Shown piece by piece: positions 21,715 to 23,521 of a stretch of DNA of 23,521 nt; positions within the stretch are counted from its first letter, which is position 1, and each line of letters begins with the position of its first letter. The stretch lies in assembly GCA_964485585.1 (NCBI GenBank), contig CAZAJT010000010.1:1-23521 (forward strand), written 5' to 3'. The notes beneath the pieces were generated by a model. That model saw nothing but the letters and a program-made list of their open reading frames with translations, was not told where the DNA came from and did not search any database. Both the position numbers and the translations under genes were made by a program. Origin of the DNA: CAZAJT01 sp964485585. GTDB lineage: Bacteria > Patescibacteriota > Microgenomatia > UBA1406 > GWC2-37-13.

Positions 21715-21849
21715 TACACGAGTTTCGCACTTCCTGTCATCCTGAGGAGTGAAGCGACGAAGGATCTCTGAACTTGTTTCAGCCTCGCATTCGCGAGAGA
21801 TTCTTCTCGGCCATTGGCCGATCAGAATGACAACTGCGAAACTCGTGTA
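21715..21849. mobile_element. Composite MITE-like palindromic element with terminal inverted repeats
   Basis: The 15-base ends TACACGAGTTTCGCA and TGCGAAACTCGTGTA are perfect inverted repeats. Inside are two head-to-head palindromic units, one beginning TGTCATCCTGAGG and containing GAAGGATCTC, the other containing GAGATTCTTCTCGG and ending CAGAATGACA. No ORF is encoded, so movement would need a transposase elsewhere. A second copy of one end lies at 23467. Confidence 0.65.
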
Positions 21850-21888
21850 GCATAGAGATCCGGAGAAGAGAAATGGAATCGAATATCA

Positions 21889-22428
21889 CTAAAGCAAGTC
21901 TAGCTGCTCTTTTGCTTTCTTATTCAACTCAAGTACCTGCCCAAGCGCTTCCCGCTCACCTGCAAGCATTTCTTTCATCAGCGATTCAACGACCTCTTTA
22001 TGCTTAGCGTTACTTAATTTCAGATTGAAAAGAAATTCATCGGAATATCGTATCCCCTGTTTTCTTGAATCCGAGAGAAGCGGCGGTATCTTGAGGAAGT
22101 ATTTCTCGCCCTTCGACAAGGTAGAGATTGCTAGCTTCTGTTTTCCCTTTTTCACGAGCTGTAACCCCATGTAGGCACGCTTATCAGAAAACAGAAGATA
22201 GAATTCTGCTTTTTTCATCGGATCGCGGCTCGTAAACTCAAGTGCTCTATCGCGAGCTGCTTTTATGAAATACAACGGATTATCAGGTAAGATACCGGGA
22301 TAGGGCAGCTCATAATTTACTTTCTTATCAGTCGTGGTGACTACCTGTGAATAGTTAAAGTAAAAAAGCGGAAACGCAAACACGACAAAAAGAAGAAGAA
22401 ACGCTGAGAATATGAATAGTTTCATCAT
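21889..22428 (-). CDS. DUF5667-type membrane-anchored protein
   Basis: 179 residues. An N-terminal hydrophobic helix (about 3-24, LFIFSAFLLLFVVFAFPLFYF) is followed by the signature YELPYPGILPDNPLYFIKAARD, which identifies the DUF5667 group common in Patescibacteria. The rest is alpha-helical and charged (KKAEFYLLFSDKRAYMG, then a C-terminal coil ending LNKKAKEQLDLL). The function of the family is unknown to me. It probably sits outside the membrane on a single anchor. Two adjacent ATG codons begin the gene. Confidence 0.75.
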   Translation of the reverse strand: MMKLFIFSAFLLLFVVFAFPLFYFNYSQVVTTTDKKVNYELPYPGILPDNPLYFIKAARDRALEFTSRDPMKKAEFYLLFSDKRAYMGLQLVKKGKQKLAISTLSKGEKYFLKIPPLLSDSRKQGIRYSDEFLFNLKLSNAKHKEVVESLMKEMLAGEREALGQVLELNKKAKEQLDLL

Positions 22429-22454
22429 ACGGTTATCTATTGTTCACTTGTCCG

Positions 22455-22516
22455 ATTGCTCGATTGTTCAATGGTTATAGCAGTTGAGTAATTGAACAGT
22501 TGAACCATTGAGCAAT
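22455..22516. repeat. ATTGTTCAA-type repeats forming a hairpin
   Basis: ATTGCTC ... AATGGTT (22455-22476) pairs with AACCATTGAGCAAT (22503-22516) except for an 8-base GATTGTTC insertion in the left arm. Units GATTGCTC, GATTGTTC and ATTGAACAG resemble the GGTTGAA repeats of the secretion operon. It lies upstream of the DUF5667-type gene. Confidence 0.55.
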
Positions 22517-22544
22517 TATTCCTGAGTATATCACTCTCTCCTAA

Positions 22545-22586
22545 TAAAAACAACCCCCAGTACGATGATGCGGGGCTCTGGGGGTT
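22545..22586 (-). terminator. Intrinsic terminator of the HU gene
   Basis: On the minus strand a perfect 9-bp stem, AACCCCCAG (from 22586) with CTGGGGGTT, is followed by GTTTTTATT. It starts 12 bases after the HU stop codon. Confidence 0.9.
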
Positions 22587-22598
22587 ATCTTTTGTGCT

Positions 22599-22871
22599 TT
22601 ATTTTATCATCCGTTTCAGAGATTTGCCCGCGGTAAATCCCGGCGTTTTCGTTGCGGGGATTTGAATTTCGGCACCAGTCTGAGGATTGCGTCCTTTTCG
22701 TGTTGCTCTTTTGCGCACCATGAAGGTTCCAAATCCTGTTACCACAACCTTTTCTCCCCTCTTCATTGCATCTGAAATTGTGTTAAAAATTGCAGATACC
22801 GAATCCTTTGCAGCCTTCGATGTGAGACCTGCTTTTTTGGCTACCTGCGCTACGAGATCTGCTTTCGTCAT
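22599..22871 (-). CDS. hup: HU-family DNA-binding protein
   Basis: 90 residues, full length for HU. It has the start MTKADLVAQVAKKAGLTSK, the strand EKVVVTGFGTFMVRKRATRKGRNPQTG, and the DNA-contacting arm with NPQTGAEIQIPATKTPGFTAG (Pro at the tip), ending KSLKRMIK. It compacts and bends the nucleoid as a dimer. A near-perfect Shine-Dalgarno AAGGAGGTG lies before the ATG at 22871, in contrast to the leaderless starts elsewhere, and suggests high expression. A strong terminator follows. Confidence 0.95.
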   Translation of the reverse strand: MTKADLVAQVAKKAGLTSKAAKDSVSAIFNTISDAMKRGEKVVVTGFGTFMVRKRATRKGRNPQTGAEIQIPATKTPGFTAGKSLKRMIK

Positions 22872-22982
22872 TTTGTATTCACCTCCTTCCTATATAAAAA
22901 TCTACTAATTATTTTAGTATGGGAAAAAAATACTTTTTATTACACTGATTTTAATCCCATAATTGCAGAATAATTATTTTTA

Positions 22983-23060
22983 GGCCTTCTGTCAATCTAT
23001 ATTTAAAACATCTTATTGTAACAATCTATATCATTTTCGTGGCCTTGTGACAATATATGC
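22983..23060. repeat. Three degenerate repeats with 29-base spacing
   Basis: CAATCTATAT at 22993, CAATCTATAT at 23022 and CAATATAT at 23051 are exactly 29 bases apart. The first and third copies also share GGCCTT 10 bases before (22983 and 23041). They sit in the 240-base gap between the divergent HU gene and the gene at 23112. Apart from these and the promoter, I see nothing else in the gap. Confidence 0.5.
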
Positions 23061-23068
23061 AATCCATA

Positions 23069-23097
23069 TTGACAAGTGCTAAAACCCGTATTAAACT
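23069..23097 (+). promoter_or_regulatory. Promoter of the broken gene at 23112
   Basis: TTGACA (23069-23074), 17-base spacer, TAAACT (23092-23097). The ATG follows 14 bases later. The -35 also forms the right arm of an imperfect inverted repeat with TGACAATAT at 23048. Confidence 0.55.
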
Positions 23098-23111
23098 CTC
23101 CTCGCATTCTT

Positions 23112-23456
23112 ATGTCAGAAACACCGCGTCCCGATATTCGAATTGTTCCTGCCGCTCATGATACTGCTTCTGGCAATATCGATTCACCATCGTTGGTTCG
23201 TGAACTTACTTCTATTCAGGAATGGCTTTACGTAGGTCAAGAACAGACGTCCGCTGTTTCTCGGTATACGAGAATTCGAATTTCGACAACCGGCAGTACC
23301 GGGAATCGATCTTAACATTGCCGTAAAAAGAATTCCGACGCCTGAAGGAGAAAAAGGATTTTAGGTGCTCTCGCTGATCAAAGATTTGTCGAGAAAATGG
23401 CAGAACGAAGACAAAAAGTCCAAGCAAGAACTGTGCCACTATTTCCTCTCAGATAA
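23112..23456 (+). pseudogene. Small gene with two apparent frameshifts
   Basis: From the ATG at 23112 the frame reads MSETPRPDIRIVPAAHDT and onward to a stop near 23315. Around 23268-23278 the coding-like signal moves to another frame (EFEFRQPAVPGIDLNIAV, then KRIPTPEGEKGF) and stops at a TAG near 23365. At the TTTT run there it moves again to GALADQRFVEKMAERRQKVQ, ending LFPLR and TAA at 23454. Joined, this gives about 115 residues of plausible protein. No family was recognised. It has a good promoter and ends 10 bases before a palindromic repeat. Either it is decayed, or the assembly has two one-base errors. Confidence 0.45.
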
Positions 23457-23466
23457 TTTTCTCTAT

Positions 23467-23521
23467 CACGAGTTTCGCAGTTGTCATTCTGATCCCGCGA
23501 AGCGGGAGAAGAATCTCTCGC
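23467..23521. repeat. Truncated second copy of the TIR-bounded palindromic element
   Basis: The first 28 bases, starting CACGAGTTTCGCAGTTGTCA and ending TTCTGATC, are identical to the reverse complement of the right end of the 21715-21849 element. A CCCGC/GCGGG hairpin and GAGAAGAATCTCTCGC follow. The copy runs off the window. Confidence 0.65.

Noticed and set aside
22983..23060. A CRISPR array suggested by three repeats at 29-base spacing.
   Set aside because: The repeats are degenerate, only about 10 bases are shared, there are no unique spacers of constant length and no cas genes.
23069..23085. TTGACAAGTGCTAAAA resembles half of a CIRCE heat-shock operator.
   Set aside because: Only one half-site (AGTGCTAA) is present and no TTAGCACT partner lies within reach, so a HrcA operator is not supported.
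23212..23439. A minus-strand 75-codon frame at the right edge.
   Set aside because: No Shine-Dalgarno or promoter, and the plus strand has a promoter and better coding-like sequence.
1..23521. Recoding of TGA as Gly, as in some Patescibacteria lineages.
   Set aside because: TGA ends several genes at their natural ends (for example 9217-9219 and 12870-12872, the latter in an ATGA overlap). The standard code explains all intact genes.

Overview
The window looks like chromosomal DNA of an ultra-small, episymbiont-type bacterium of the Patescibacteria (CPR), most like a Microgenomates-type lineage. The grounds are a DUF5667-type protein (C-P-G-I-L-P-D-N-P-like motif), a PrgI / TraC-like / VirB4 trio beside a short four-repeat S1 protein, secreted proteins with Pro/Thr linkers, and several promoters whose -10 box sits only a few bases before the start codon. 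The standard genetic code is used, with TGA as a normal stop. No tRNA, rRNA or CRISPR array was seen. Taxonomy is an inference from gene content.

Layout. 1-5000: two envelope or secreted proteins with Pro/Thr linkers, convergent to each other, and a membrane-anchored SurA/PrsA-like foldase upstream of, and overlapping, the second. 5000-5800: a HigBA-type toxin-antitoxin pair whose toxin frame has no normal start codon at its family-conserved N-terminus. 5980-6740: a small four-helix membrane protein of different base composition, a multibranched terminator and palindromic repeats. 6738-8468: the peptidoglycan transpeptidase PBP2, carrying an in-frame insertion of a palindromic repeat.

8530-16924: an accessory block of eight enzymes. 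On the plus strand are a ComB-like phosphatase, a radical SAM/SPASM protein with a PqqD-like N-terminus, and a sugar-nucleotidyltransferase-like protein. On the minus strand is a tight operon of Gfo/Idh/MocA oxidoreductase, SAM methyltransferase, APH-type kinase and HIT protein. Divergent from that operon is a short class II ribonucleotide-reductase homologue that lacks the catalytic Asn and the Cys-pair tail. These chemistries (phosphoryl and nucleotidyl transfer, nucleotide hydrolysis, methylation, redox, two radical enzymes) suggest a small-molecule, modified-sugar or nucleotide-like pathway that I do not recognise. This is the best candidate for an undescribed system in the window.

16935-20379: VirB4-type ATPase, TraC-like protein and PrgI protein of a reduced type IV secretion or DNA-uptake machine. 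20515-22871: S1-domain protein, DUF5667-type protein and HU. The right edge holds a small gene broken by two apparent frameshifts, next to a palindromic repeat that runs off the window.

The region is unusually rich in small repeats. Several palindromes share a terminal TGTCATT, and degenerate GGTTGAA/GGTTAAA-type repeats fill the gaps of the secretion operon and run into the PrgI coding sequence.
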